Assembly: GCA_016187935.1 (NCBI GenBank)
Contig: JACPIU010000008.1
Location: 182,916-246,915 of the forward strand
Source of the DNA: Bdellovibrio sp.
Lineage (GTDB): Bacteria; Bdellovibrionota; Bacteriovoracia; Bacteriovoracales; Bacteriovoracaceae
Direction of reading: 5' to 3'
Length of the DNA stretch: 64,000 nucleotides
Numbering within the stretch: the first letter of the stretch is position 1; every line of letters begins with the position of its first letter. A program made the position numbers and the translations under genes. The notes under the pieces are model-generated. The model saw only the letters and a list, made by a program, of their open reading frames with translations. It searched no databases and was not told where the DNA came from. Shown piece after piece: positions 8,276-17,954 of this stretch.

Positions 8276-9395
8276 ATTCGACAATTTCACCTTCTGCAGA
8301 ACCAAGTTTAATCTTGGTTTTAAACTTTAGCAGTATACGGGTCTCATCTGCGGAAAACCAAATTTCCATATCACCTTTATTTTCCTCAACCCCGGGAATA
8401 TGATTAGTAGCGCGCATCATTACCGCATCAAATGTTTTACCCATTACTTTTACTTTTTCAGTTCCAATGACGTCGATCTTTGAAATATATAATTTTCCAC
8501 GATTGATTATAGGAAATTCATAATGCTGTCCTTTTTGCGCCGGCAGACCTCGCATGAAATACAAGGCAGAAAAACTATCTTGGAAGTACTTTGGAAGATC
8601 TCCCCGCTTTTCAGCTTTGCTGATTTCGCCTTTTTTCTCTTTTTTGTACCAATGATACGTTTTTAACTTTTCATGATCAAATAACTGAAGGTCATCAATA
8701 TTTTTGCCAGATTCACGTTGGGCCAAAAAATATTTAATTGGTAAAAAAGTTGTTTTAGCGACATAACTCTCAATTACGTCATCTAATTTATAGAGCATTT
8801 CATAATAAGTGGCCGATTTTAGCTCCCCACGGAAATGATGCGCATCCACATCACCAATCCGCATGTCTGGCATACTCTTTAATGTTACGTTTCCGACTGT
8901 TATCCCCAAATACGTAATCTTGATGACCTGAACCTCCGTAACAGAAAATTTCTGATGGAACTTAGGCCAAAAAATTTCTGATTGCCGATCAAGTCCAGCA
9001 AATTGCCCACCTGATTCCGTCGTCTCCGATGAAACAGGTTCAGGGGTTGCCGTGGGGACGGGGGTCGGCAGTGGAACAGGGGACTTAATAACAACTTTAG
9101 GGGCCTTTTTTCCGCCTTTGTTATTACCAGACTCATTTTTTGTTTCTGATTTAGGAGTCTCGGCCGCGGGAGTAATCGGATTGACTAACTCAGTTTTATT
9201 ATCTGCAACAATGCCGGGCGGTTGAACAATGAATTTCTCTTCTATTGGGGCCGGTCGAAATTTTTTGAATTCCTCATTATCTATATTGAAATTTTTCGCC
9301 AAATCGGCCAACTCTGCATCGCTAAGTGGTTTGGTCTTTTGAGCTGAGCAGGAGATGCCTAAAACTAATATTATTAACAAAAACAACTGTGACAT
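8265..9395 (-). CDS. DUF3108-containing probable lipoprotein
   Basis: 376 residues. A short hydrophobic leader ends in LGISC, a usable but imperfect lipobox with C16 as the likely modified cysteine. A low-complexity linker rich in Pro, Thr and Lys covers about residues 60-130. The C-terminal 230 residues resemble DUF3108: a beta-rich domain with YLGITVGNVTL, a central EMLYKLDDVIESYV and a final MEIWFSADETRILLKFK. Members are usually periplasmic or outer-membrane-attached and of unknown role. The gene lies ten bases after lpxK in the lipid A operon, which points to an envelope function. The family call is from motif memory. Confidence 0.7.
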   Translation of the reverse strand: MSQLFLLIILVLGISCSAQKTKPLSDAELADLAKNFNIDNEEFKKFRPAPIEEKFIVQPPGIVADNKTELVNPITPAAETPKSETKNESGNNKGGKKAPKVVIKSPVPLPTPVPTATPEPVSSETTESGGQFAGLDRQSEIFWPKFHQKFSVTEVQVIKITYLGITVGNVTLKSMPDMRIGDVDAHHFRGELKSATYYEMLYKLDDVIESYVAKTTFLPIKYFLAQRESGKNIDDLQLFDHEKLKTYHWYKKEKKGEISKAEKRGDLPKYFQDSFSALYFMRGLPAQKGQHYEFPIINRGKLYISKIDVIGTEKVKVMGKTFDAVMMRATNHIPGVEENKGDMEIWFSADETRILLKFKTKIKLGSAEGEIVEYVR

Positions 9396-9404
9396 ATTAT
9401 TCCC

Positions 9405-10457
9405 TTAACAAAATGATAGGATCATTTCTTTGATTTTTTCTTCCTGATCATAAAATTTGATTTCAATACCGAGATAATAAATTGGCAAATCATTGACTAA
9501 ATGGCGAATCTTAACAATGTCTTTTTCAGTCACTACGACAATGGCATTTTGATCATTGGCCTTAGATAACACTTTGGAAATTTCCTCGCTGGTATAAAAA
9601 TGATGATCGGGATACGAACCTACTCCAACTAAATTCATTTCGTAGTTTTGCAATGTCTTAAAAAAAGATTCCGGAGATGCCACACCTGCCATAGCAAACA
9701 CCCGTAGACCTGCAAAGGAAGATGTTGGGTAAGCCAACTCACCACGAGAATTAAACAACCCAGTTGATTGATATCCAATAAGGCCGATGGGGACCGTGGG
9801 AGAAATATATTTTTTAATCATCGATTGAAGGGCCTCAATTTTAGCACCTGGGACTAAATCCGAACGATTGATGATGACAATATCTGCATCTCGCAACGCC
9901 GTCGGACCTTCCCGCAAATAGCCCAGAGGTGCCACTTGGTAAGAACTTAACGGCAAGACGGCATCAAACAAAACGATATTCAAATCACGTGCCAGCTTCA
10001 AATGTTGGTGGCCATCATCCAACAAAACAACATCAGGTTTTTCACTTGGAAAATAATCAATTAAATTTTGCGATCTATTTTTCCCGATCACTATGCTGGC
10101 ATGTTTCAAGTTCATAGCAAAAAGTAAGGCCTCATCACCAAATTCCTGAGGATTGAAACCCAACCGGCGACCGGAATGTAAAATGCCCTGCTGCCCTTCC
10201 AATCGACCTTTGTAACCACGAGTTAGAATCATAACCTTTTTCTGTTTGGCTTCTAAAAACTTACCTAACCATAAGGTAAAAGGCGTTTTGCCGGTACCAC
10301 CAAAAGATAAATTCCCGACGGAAATAATGGGGACCTTAAATTGAAATCTCTCGAACGTGCCGTAGTTATAAGCAGCTCGTCTTAAGCGGTAGACGCTCTC
10401 CCATAAAATAGCAAAAGGCTGCAAAAAAATACGTAAGATCTTTTTAACAACTTGCAT
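9405..10457 (-). CDS. lpxK: Tetraacyldisaccharide 4'-kinase
   Basis: 350 residues. LpxK phosphorylates the 4' position of the lipid A disaccharide at the inner membrane. The Walker A motif GGTGKT is at residues 53-58, inside SVGNLSFGGTGKTP, the LpxK signature, followed by LTRGYKG. DDGHQH (the DxGxQ/H motif) lies near residue 142. The N-terminus is hydrophobic and basic, as expected for a membrane-associated enzyme. The length is normal. The start overlaps the end of lpxB by 14 bases, indicating translational coupling. Confidence 0.92.
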   Translation of the reverse strand: MQVVKKILRIFLQPFAILWESVYRLRRAAYNYGTFERFQFKVPIISVGNLSFGGTGKTPFTLWLGKFLEAKQKKVMILTRGYKGRLEGQQGILHSGRRLGFNPQEFGDEALLFAMNLKHASIVIGKNRSQNLIDYFPSEKPDVVLLDDGHQHLKLARDLNIVLFDAVLPLSSYQVAPLGYLREGPTALRDADIVIINRSDLVPGAKIEALQSMIKKYISPTVPIGLIGYQSTGLFNSRGELAYPTSSFAGLRVFAMAGVASPESFFKTLQNYEMNLVGVGSYPDHHFYTSEEISKVLSKANDQNAIVVVTEKDIVKIRHLVNDLPIYYLGIEIKFYDQEEKIKEMILSFC

Positions 10458-11622
10458 TTTCCATCCCGCTTGCGGCCTTCAGGTCATGATCTTCCTTGAG
10501 AATCTTCGCCATCGTGATCGCTGTCAGACCTTCATCATCAGGCATGGCCCGGGCCAGTTCTCCCAATTTTTCCCGGACTTGCAGAAAAGACGCCGAATTC
10601 TCACTCCAACTCTGGATAATTCTATCTACATTAAAAGAGTTTACTTGATCCTGAATCAATTCAGGGAAAATTTGTTCCTGCGCGACCAAATTTGCCAGCC
10701 CAATATGTCCACTGTACTGAATGAAATTTTCAAAGATGAATTGATTTAAAAGAGATCCTCGATAAAAGATAATTGTAGGGGTTTCAAAGAGAGCGGAAAG
10801 TAACGTTACAGTGCCGCTAGTTGCAAAAGCCAGATCGGTATTCAAAAAAGTCTGTGGTAGTTCTTCCTCTTCAATCACGCATTCCACCTGGCTCAGATAG
10901 GGTCGAAAAATTTCGAACGGAAGATTGCGAGATCGTGACAGAGAAACTCTTATCGGGTATGTGTGACGGAGATGCCGGATACATTCCATATAAAATGGAA
11001 GATGATAGCGAATTTCAGATGCACGACTGCCTGGTAAAATGAGCAAGTTTATCTGGCCTTTCAGGTCTTTACCACGCCTCTCATCGAGTTGTTCCGCATG
11101 CCGTTTGAGAAATGCGCGATGTCGTCGCATAAGCGGGTGAGGAACACTCACAATATTTTTCACTCCATGTTGTCGGAACCATTTCTCCTCAAAGGGCAAA
11201 ATGCTAAAAAGCGTATGCACCGTTTTAGCAATGACTTGTGCACGCTTAGGTCTCCATGCCCAGGCCTGCGGAGCAACAAAATACAGGACCTGAACACCTA
11301 TTTTTTTGAGTGCTTGTGCTAAACGCAAATTGAAATCCTGAAAATCAATCAGGATGGCATAAGCAGTTTTACGCCTTCTGCACTCTGAAATAATGAATTT
11401 TTTGGTCTGAATATAAAACGGAATTTTCCCGACAACTTCAGAAAAACCCATTGAAGAAAAGTCATTTAAATGAAACAGCAGTTCAACACCTTCTGATCGC
11501 ATCCAATCCCCGCCGACGCCCCAAAAGGAAAAATCAGGACATAACTTCTTTAAATCCGCAAAGAAACTTTGGACATGCTCTTCACCCGATTTCTCACCCG
11601 CAATAATCAAACAGTTATTCAT
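10444..11622 (-). CDS. lpxB: Lipid-A-disaccharide synthase
   Basis: 392 residues, the usual LpxB length. The N-terminus IIAGEKSGEEH matches the AGExSGD motif. WGVGGDWMRSEGVELL, YFVAPQAWAWRPKRA and LPGSRASEI are classical LpxB segments. The enzyme (GT19) joins UDP-diacylglucosamine and lipid X. Its start overlaps the end of the Gfo/Idh gene by four bases (ATGA type), so the two are coupled. Confidence 0.93.
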   Translation of the reverse strand: MNNCLIIAGEKSGEEHVQSFFADLKKLCPDFSFWGVGGDWMRSEGVELLFHLNDFSSMGFSEVVGKIPFYIQTKKFIISECRRRKTAYAILIDFQDFNLRLAQALKKIGVQVLYFVAPQAWAWRPKRAQVIAKTVHTLFSILPFEEKWFRQHGVKNIVSVPHPLMRRHRAFLKRHAEQLDERRGKDLKGQINLLILPGSRASEIRYHLPFYMECIRHLRHTYPIRVSLSRSRNLPFEIFRPYLSQVECVIEEEELPQTFLNTDLAFATSGTVTLLSALFETPTIIFYRGSLLNQFIFENFIQYSGHIGLANLVAQEQIFPELIQDQVNSFNVDRIIQSWSENSASFLQVREKLGELARAMPDDEGLTAITMAKILKEDHDLKAASGMENASC

Positions 11623-12572
11623 AGCTTCGCAAGCGAAATGACATGGCCAGTTTCAACGGCCTTCAGTACTTGATCAACAAGATAGACCGCCCGGGCACCG
11701 TCAACTGCAGAAACCGTAGGCGGGGTATGCCCCAAGATGGCCTGATAAAAGGAACGATGCTCTTCCAAAAGATGATCTCGTTTCTGATAGTCAAGTACAT
11801 CAGCAACAGTATGTGAGGCCCCAAAAAACTTTAAGCGACAATTATGCATGTCCACTTGCAGATGTCCCTGCGGTCCCTGAATATCGAATTTTCGCACTTC
11901 TTCAACGTGGTTCCTCCCGGCAGTTAAAAAACACTTTTTACCACTGGCGAAGGTCACAACACTCGACACAAAATCATAATTACTCGTTCTAATTTTGAAG
12001 CCTATCGCCTCAACCGTGGCAGGCCACTCATCAAAGAGATACAGAAGTAAATCAAGATCATGGATCATGAGATCGCGCACCACATCCACATCTGTCGCAC
12101 GGCCTTTAAACGGAGCGGCCCTATCAATTCTTACCCAGGCAGGCCCTTGCAAGGACTTATTGTATGGCCCTTTTTTAATTTGTTCCCAGATCAAATGAAA
12201 TCTTTCACTATGTCCGACATGAAAGACAATCCCTTTCTGCTTGGCCAGAGTTGTTAACTCTTGTGCTTCAGCGTAGGTGGTTGTCATCGGTTTTTCACAA
12301 AAAACGTGTTTACCTTTTTGTAAAACCTCTTTGGCCACAGAATAGTGATAGGAAGTGGGGGTAACGATAATGCAAGCATCAACATCGTCAATCACATCCT
12401 TTAAATTCGCCACTATTTTTATTTTTGGAAATTGCACCTTTAAACGATCACGCATTTCAGCGCTCACTTCCACAATGGCCATTAAAGCGGCATCGGTGCA
12501 TTTCTGAACTTTTTCAACATGCCATTTGCCCAAAAATCCATAACCGATGACCGCAACTCTGACTTGCTCCAT
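11619..12572 (-). CDS. Gfo/Idh/MocA-family oxidoreductase in the lpx operon
   Basis: 317 residues. The NAD(P)-binding fold starts VAVIGYGFLGKWH (GxGxxG), the EKP motif occurs in VFCEKPMTTT near residue 93, and the catalytic-type VRDLMIHDLDLLLYL segment follows. Members oxidise or reduce sugar hydroxyls. The gene lies between lpxA and lpxB, where many bacteria carry lpxI. GnnA, which oxidises UDP-GlcNAc at C3 for amide-linked lipid A, belongs to this family, but the partner aminotransferase GnnB is not present here. The exact reaction is therefore open. The ribosome site and spacing fit co-translation with lpxA. Confidence 0.85.
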   Translation of the reverse strand: MEQVRVAVIGYGFLGKWHVEKVQKCTDAALMAIVEVSAEMRDRLKVQFPKIKIVANLKDVIDDVDACIIVTPTSYHYSVAKEVLQKGKHVFCEKPMTTTYAEAQELTTLAKQKGIVFHVGHSERFHLIWEQIKKGPYNKSLQGPAWVRIDRAAPFKGRATDVDVVRDLMIHDLDLLLYLFDEWPATVEAIGFKIRTSNYDFVSSVVTFASGKKCFLTAGRNHVEEVRKFDIQGPQGHLQVDMHNCRLKFFGASHTVADVLDYQKRDHLLEEHRSFYQAILGHTPPTVSAVDGARAVYLVDQVLKAVETGHVISLAKL

Positions 12573-12584
12573 GACAATTTGCTC

Positions 12585-13385
12585 CTAGGTGAAAAAGGGG
12601 GCAATGCCTACTTCACTCTCACGAATGGCGCGCGCCATCTCCTGTACAATTTCATTATCCTTATATTCATGCATATGTTCTTCCTGGTTAACAAAGGCCC
12701 TCGGTGCATACGCTGAAGATTCCATAAGACGGAAGAAATCAACCACTTCAGCGATTACCTGCTTGCTAACGCCAGTGCGTCTAAGTCCGATTATATTGAT
12801 ACCTTTCAGCCTAACTCGGTTACCATACGCGGTACAAAAAGGAGGAATATCGCGATCAATAGCAGTGGCGCCACCAATGTAAGCACCTCGTCCAAGTGTA
12901 ATAAATTGTCCAATATTTGTTCCACCACCGATGATTACACGATCACCCATTTTCACATGACCGGCCAAATTCACTGAGTTAACAATGGTACAATTATTTC
13001 CAACCACAGCATCGTGAGCAATATGGACTTTGGCCATTAAAAGACAGTTGGAGCCGAGTCTAGTAATTTTATTTTCCTTCATCGTTCCCCGATGAATAGA
13101 GACATATTCACGGATCACATTGTTATCCCCAATAAGTACACGTGTATCTTCCCCCTTATAAGAAGTATCTTGTGGGGGCTCCCCGATTGAACAAAACTGG
13201 TACACCGTATTCTTAACACCTAATTCCGTATTACCGCGGATGATCGTATGCCCATAGATTTTTGTCCCATCCCCGATTTTGATTTTCCCGTCCAAAATCG
13301 AATAAGGGCCAACCTCGACATCGTTACCCAAAATGACTTCACCAGAAAGAATAGCTGTGGAGTGAACTTTTACGTTTTGACTCAT
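12585..13385 (-). CDS. lpxA: Acyl-ACP--UDP-N-acetylglucosamine O-acyltransferase
   Basis: 266 residues of left-handed beta-helix hexapeptide repeats with a C-terminal helical domain. The segment [14 protein letters not shown] contains the catalytic histidine of LpxA. LpxA commits UDP-GlcNAc to lipid A in the cytoplasm. It follows fabZ in the conserved order lpxD-fabZ-lpxA. Confidence 0.94.
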   Translation of the reverse strand: MSQNVKVHSTAILSGEVILGNDVEVGPYSILDGKIKIGDGTKIYGHTIIRGNTELGVKNTVYQFCSIGEPPQDTSYKGEDTRVLIGDNNVIREYVSIHRGTMKENKITRLGSNCLLMAKVHIAHDAVVGNNCTIVNSVNLAGHVKMGDRVIIGGGTNIGQFITLGRGAYIGGATAIDRDIPPFCTAYGNRVRLKGINIIGLRRTGVSKQVIAEVVDFFRLMESSAYAPRAFVNQEEHMHEYKDNEIVQEMARAIRESEVGIAPFFT

Positions 13386-13399
13386 AAATCACCTCTCAA

Positions 13400-13891
13400 T
13401 TAAAACTTCACTGAAGCCAGTACACTGGCTTCAGACATTAAATCACCATTGCAAAATACTTGGCAGTCACATCCCATAATTTGCCCTCGATAGCGATTAC
13501 ATGTCGCTTTAATGGTTAAATCCATGTTTGGCAGTATGGGGCGACGAAATTTGGCGTTACTAACGGAAGCTAGGGCCATTTCACTATGGTTTCCCTCAAA
13601 TGGATTGGGATGATTGAGCACAATGACGAAGCTTGAAGCCTGGGCCATCATCTCCACTTGAACAACCCCGGGGAAAATGGGACGCCCGGGAAAATGACCT
13701 TTAAAAATTTCCAAATCGGGTTTGGTAAAATACTTAGCGGTAACAACGGCCCCTAATGTGTCACGATTGTCCTTTAGTACTCCTTGCCCCCATTTCCAAT
13801 TTTCACAGACAATTGATTCAACGCTATCAATGAAGAGAAACGGATCACGATGGGGCAAAAATGCCAACACCTGTTTATTATCAAAAAGCAT
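13400..13891 (-). CDS. fabZ: 3-hydroxyacyl-ACP dehydratase
   Basis: 163 residues with a hot-dog fold. LPHRDPFLFID at the N-terminus and GHFPGRPIFPGVVQVEMMAQA, with the catalytic His and Glu, identify FabZ. It sets the balance between fatty acid elongation and the 3-hydroxyacyl-ACP pool used by LpxA and LpxD. It lies four bases after lpxD. Confidence 0.94.
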   Translation of the reverse strand: MLFDNKQVLAFLPHRDPFLFIDSVESIVCENWKWGQGVLKDNRDTLGAVVTAKYFTKPDLEIFKGHFPGRPIFPGVVQVEMMAQASSFVIVLNHPNPFEGNHSEMALASVSNAKFRRPILPNMDLTIKATCNRYRGQIMGCDCQVFCNGDLMSEASVLASVKF

Positions 13892-13894
13892 ATC

Positions 13895-14947
13895 TCAATC
13901 CTTTTCTTCCCGTTTAATCAAGCTTCGTATCTTAGCTTCGGCCCGTAGCCACTCTCTCACAGGTCGGGCAGGATGGCCGGCAACAATAGATCCATCAGGC
14001 AAGTTCCCGGTCACTCCTGCAAGTCCAGCAATCTGGCATTGTTTGCCAACCTTAATGTCAGGGGCAAAGGCAGCGCGACCGGCGGCCACGCTGTAATCAC
14101 CAAATTCGCAACTTCCTGCAAATCCAGTCTGGCCACAAACAACAACTCCTTTCCCTAGTTGACAGTTATGTCCAATCTGAACTTGATTATCAATAATTGC
14201 ACCTGATTGGATCATCGTATCAGCGAATGTCCCGCGATCGATTGTGGTACAAGCGCCAATTTCAACATTGTCTTCAACAACAACACTTCCCAAGTGCCAA
14301 ATTTTATGGTGAACACCTTGATGAAAGTAGTAACCAAAGCCATCCGCTCCAATCACACTCGATGCATGAATTCTGCATCCCCGGCCAATTTTCACAAAAC
14401 GATAAATGACCACATTAGGAAAAAGAACGGAACCCTCGCCAATCTCGGTCTGAGACAGAATAGTAACGCCAGGAAAAATTTGGACGTCCTTACCAATCTT
14501 GACCTGACTGCCTAAAAAAACGCCTTGTGCGATCCAGGCCGAGGGGTGTACTTCCGCCGTTCCCATCTGGCGGCCATCCACCATGTCATTGCAGACACTG
14601 TTCAGTTGATCAAAAAATAATTTAGACATTCTGGCCATCGCCAACTGAGCATTATCGATGACGCATAAACAACATTTTTGCTTCCTCAAGACTTCAGGCG
14701 ATAAGCTTTCCTGGGCCTGAGTCCGCAGGTCCTTATTAACCACCACGGCACACTCCGAAGGCATCCCTTGATTTGCAGTGGCTTCTAGAAAGAGCTTTAA
14801 AAACTTTTTATCTTTAATGAAAATCAAAGATTGCGGCTTGAGCTTTTTAACTGTTGAAATGGTAACAAAACTATCTTGCCAACTGTCAGGTGACAGCAAG
14901 GTTAAAGAAGGTTCGAGATTTTTGAGTTCATCAAAACTGATTTTCAT
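13895..14947 (-). CDS. lpxD: UDP-3-O-acylglucosamine N-acyltransferase
   Basis: 350 residues: an N-terminal uridine-binding domain (about 1-105) followed by hexapeptide repeats. [12 protein letters not shown] carries the catalytic histidine, and a C-terminal helix follows. GADGFGYYF is the typical LpxD segment. It adds the second acyl chain to the lipid A precursor. There is a gap of about 70 bases to skp upstream, with no evident terminator. Confidence 0.94.
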   Translation of the reverse strand: MKISFDELKNLEPSLTLLSPDSWQDSFVTISTVKKLKPQSLIFIKDKKFLKLFLEATANQGMPSECAVVVNKDLRTQAQESLSPEVLRKQKCCLCVIDNAQLAMARMSKLFFDQLNSVCNDMVDGRQMGTAEVHPSAWIAQGVFLGSQVKIGKDVQIFPGVTILSQTEIGEGSVLFPNVVIYRFVKIGRGCRIHASSVIGADGFGYYFHQGVHHKIWHLGSVVVEDNVEIGACTTIDRGTFADTMIQSGAIIDNQVQIGHNCQLGKGVVVCGQTGFAGSCEFGDYSVAAGRAAFAPDIKVGKQCQIAGLAGVTGNLPDGSIVAGHPARPVREWLRAEAKIRSLIKREEKD

Positions 14948-15017
14948 ACACTAAATCAGGAAGCCTGTAAAAAGTGTTAGGCCCAAAGGCCTTGCACTTA
15001 CGGAAATGTGACCACCA

Positions 15018-15536
15018 CTACTTTGGATTTCGCTTATTATATTCGGTAATCACTGCATCTGTGAGGTCTTTTTCATTTTTGGCATAAACCACAGGAGCGG
15101 TCGAAGCCTCAAACGTCACATCAACACTTTCCTTTTTTGAAATATCAGCAATAACATCCCGTAATTTTTCCAGGATAGGACGCTTTAAAGTTTGTTCCAT
15201 CTGTTGAATTTCTTTTTGGTACCCCATAGTCTTTTGTTGCAAAGCCATAATTTTATCTTGAATTTCTTTTTCTTTTTCAACTCGCGCTTTATCGTTCATG
15301 ACCAATTGCTGTTTTTGATAATCTTCCTGTAATTTACGAATAGCATCTTCTTCTTTTTTGATAACTTCTTGCTTGCCATCAAAATTTTTCTTCAATTTTT
15401 CACGAACATCTTGACCTTGCTTAACCGTAATCAAAACTTTTTGAATATCTACTTTTCCCACAGACACCTCTGCCCAAGCTGTCTGCAAACCCATTACGCA
15501 AACAAACAAAACCAATAATTTCAAACTTTTTGTCAT
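15018..15536 (-). CDS. skp: OmpH/Skp-family periplasmic chaperone
   Basis: 172 residues: a signal peptide (residues 1-22, ending LQTAWA), a beta-strand segment VGKVDIQKVL, then a long Lys/Glu/Gln-rich coiled coil and a C-terminal return. This is the Skp tentacle architecture. Skp carries unfolded outer-membrane proteins to BamA, whose gene lies immediately upstream. AGGAGAAGAGT precedes the ATG. Confidence 0.9.
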   Translation of the reverse strand: MTKSLKLLVLFVCVMGLQTAWAEVSVGKVDIQKVLITVKQGQDVREKLKKNFDGKQEVIKKEEDAIRKLQEDYQKQQLVMNDKARVEKEKEIQDKIMALQQKTMGYQKEIQQMEQTLKRPILEKLRDVIADISKKESVDVTFEASTAPVVYAKNEKDLTDAVITEYNKRNPK

Positions 15537-15557
15537 ACTCTTCTCCTATGGTGCAAA

Positions 15558-17840
15558 TCAGAATAATTGTCCTATATCAAAATGGAATTGGCTACCAGCA
15601 TCGTTAGGTCCCGGGTTCAGAGGGTAACCGAATTCAAAACGCAAGACACCAATGGGTGAAAACCAACGTAAACCAAAACCATAATCCATGTGGGCCTTAA
15701 ACTGGCTTGGTTCCCCCGCATCACCTGCGTCAAAGAATACAACCCACTTAAGTCCGGCTTCGCGGGCCAAGGGGTGTTCGATTTCTATCTGGCTATATGC
15801 AGTGAAAAGTCCGCCTTCATTAAATGGGCGCGTAAAACCATTGACCAAAATATTCCGCTTTGGGCCAATCGCTTCATAATTATAACCTCTTAAATTCCTT
15901 GCCCCACCAAGAGTAAATCGCTCAGCACGCGGAACAGGACGTCCTCCCACCAATTCCAATTTAGAAGTAAAAAGGCGTGAGCGGAATACAAAGTCACCGT
16001 ACACCTTGTTGAAATACCTGCCATCGCCCTCGGACTTGTACCATCTCTTATCACCGCCTACACCAGCATATTCAGCGGCAAGGCTCCAATAATAACCAGC
16101 GGACGGTTCAAAAGTATTATCACGCTTGTCCTGGACTATCGAAGTACGCACCACAGAGGCAATGCCGTTTTCAACAGCTTCATCAACGGTTGGATCGTTG
16201 ACCGCGCGAATTTGAGTATCTTCTATTCTGTAGGTCACATAAACCCTGGTGTACTCTGCAATAGGATGGCCCACACGCAAGTCCAAGCCATTTCTTTTGT
16301 AACTGAAGGAGCTGGATGCTTCGTTATTTTGGGAATAAATATCAAAACCAGCGGTCCATTTTGTGTCGAACAGATAGGGTTCAGTGAATCCCACATTGTA
16401 GGTTTTATTAGTTGATGAGAGTGACAGTCCAAAAGACAAGTTTTGGCCGTAACCCATGAAGTTATTCTGGCCAATCGATGCCTGCATGAAGGCACCTGTT
16501 GCAGTAGAATATCCAGCTCCTACCGAAATCTGACCGGTATTGCGCTCCTTCACATTAATTTCTACATCAAGCACATCATCTTTGTCCTTGCGAGGCACGG
16601 TGTTGAAAACGACACTTCCCTGCTCAAAAAATCCAAGACGATTGACATTCTCACGACTCTTGCGCAGGTCTGTTCCAGAAAAGCGAGTTCCTTCACGAAT
16701 TTTCAATTCACGACGAACTACTTTGTCCCGGGTTTTAGTATTGCCTTTGACAATAATTTTTCCGAAATAGGCCATTTTGCCTTTTTCAAAAGAATACTCA
16801 ATATCAACCTTATTCGCACCAGGAACGACGTGCAATGTCCGCAAGACGTTGGCAAAGGCATAGCCCTGATCCTGATAGAGTTCGGTTAAAGTCTGGATAT
16901 CTCCACGCAAGGTTTCTTCTGAATAAATATCATTCTGTCGAAGCTTAAGCTTCTCCATGATTTCACTTTCAGGAAAAAGAAGTTCTCCTTGGAAGTTTAT
17001 TTCATTAACCGAAAACTTAGGGCCTTCATTCACCTTCATGGTGATAAATACCCATTTCTTGTCTTCCGAGACGGTAACTTCGGGTGTTCCGACATTAACT
17101 TGCAAGTGCCCCTTAGTTTTATAAAAATATTTAATGCGCTCTACATCTGTTTGAAAATTAAGTTCTTTAAAATTGCCCGATCCAGACATAAAGGAAAAAA
17201 GGGACTCTTCCCGAGTCTCCATAATGTCCTTCAAAATAGCGTCAGAAAACACTTTATTGCCGAGAAAGATGATGTTCTTCACCCGGACTTTATCAAACTC
17301 TTTAATTTGATAGGTAACTTCAACCGTTTCATCCTTATTTTGTTTAATGCGATAATCTGCATAGGCCAAATAAAAGCCTTTTTCTTCGTAATGCTTTTGG
17401 AGTGCTGCAGAATCCTGCTTGAGCGAATTGATATCTAAAATTGAAAAGTCTTTTGTCTTGATGTGTGTCTTCAATTCATCGGTATCAATTTCATTGTTTC
17501 CATCAAAATTGATTTTCGAGATAATGGGACGTTCTTTCACAATAAAAATTAAAGCTCCGTTTGGCCCTTCTTCGGCCGTGACCGTTTCAAAATATTTAAG
17601 CGAGTATATCTTTTCAATATCCCGCCGAAGCAGGTGAGTATCTAGATCCATGCCTGGACGAACCCCAATTTTCTCCAATATCGCTTCTTTCTCAACTTTT
17701 TTTTGGCCTTTTACTTCGATTGATTGGACGCGAAACAGCTTTTTCTTGGGACCGAGCAATACATTGGCTTCGACTTTTGAAAAAATGAAGGCGCAAATGA
17801 GCAAAGAGAATATCGTGTGGAAAATGAAAAATTGTTTCAT
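15558..17840 (-). CDS. bamA: Outer membrane protein assembly factor BamA
   Basis: 760 residues: a signal peptide (1-25), five POTRA domains (about 33-375) and a C-terminal Omp85 beta-barrel. Barrel landmarks include GRPVPRAERFTLGGARNLRGYNY in two parts (the lid-lock VRGF/Y-like motif) and a final strand ending in FDIGQLF. BamA inserts beta-barrel proteins into the outer membrane. It is the first gene of the bamA-skp-lpxD-fabZ-lpxA-Gfo-lpxB-lpxK-lipoprotein-glycosyltransferase unit, with its promoter in the AT-rich gap upstream. Confidence 0.95.
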   Translation of the reverse strand: MKQFFIFHTIFSLLICAFIFSKVEANVLLGPKKKLFRVQSIEVKGQKKVEKEAILEKIGVRPGMDLDTHLLRRDIEKIYSLKYFETVTAEEGPNGALIFIVKERPIISKINFDGNNEIDTDELKTHIKTKDFSILDINSLKQDSAALQKHYEEKGFYLAYADYRIKQNKDETVEVTYQIKEFDKVRVKNIIFLGNKVFSDAILKDIMETREESLFSFMSGSGNFKELNFQTDVERIKYFYKTKGHLQVNVGTPEVTVSEDKKWVFITMKVNEGPKFSVNEINFQGELLFPESEIMEKLKLRQNDIYSEETLRGDIQTLTELYQDQGYAFANVLRTLHVVPGANKVDIEYSFEKGKMAYFGKIIVKGNTKTRDKVVRRELKIREGTRFSGTDLRKSRENVNRLGFFEQGSVVFNTVPRKDKDDVLDVEINVKERNTGQISVGAGYSTATGAFMQASIGQNNFMGYGQNLSFGLSLSSTNKTYNVGFTEPYLFDTKWTAGFDIYSQNNEASSSFSYKRNGLDLRVGHPIAEYTRVYVTYRIEDTQIRAVNDPTVDEAVENGIASVVRTSIVQDKRDNTFEPSAGYYWSLAAEYAGVGGDKRWYKSEGDGRYFNKVYGDFVFRSRLFTSKLELVGGRPVPRAERFTLGGARNLRGYNYEAIGPKRNILVNGFTRPFNEGGLFTAYSQIEIEHPLAREAGLKWVVFFDAGDAGEPSQFKAHMDYGFGLRWFSPIGVLRFEFGYPLNPGPNDAGSQFHFDIGQLF

Positions 17841-17868
17841 TCTTTATTATGCGTCAAATTCAGAATTA

Positions 17869-17897
17869 ATAACAAAATACCCGTCAAAAAGTATCAA
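17869..17897 (-). promoter_or_regulatory. Probable sigma-70 promoter of the bamA-lpx operon
   Basis: On the minus strand, TTGATA (17892-17897) and TGTTAT (17869-17874) are 17 bases apart, in a very AT-rich 114-base gap. They lie about 30 bases upstream of the bamA ATG. The -10 match is only moderate. Confidence 0.4.
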
Positions 17898-17954
17898 TAA
17901 AAACTTATTATTACAAACAGTTATTTTACTTTTCAAATTGCCCTGATGCGATTC

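Noticed and set aside
16443-16889. Plus-strand ORF of 148 codons inside bamA
   Set aside because: Antisense shadow; BamA coding is certain on the other strand.
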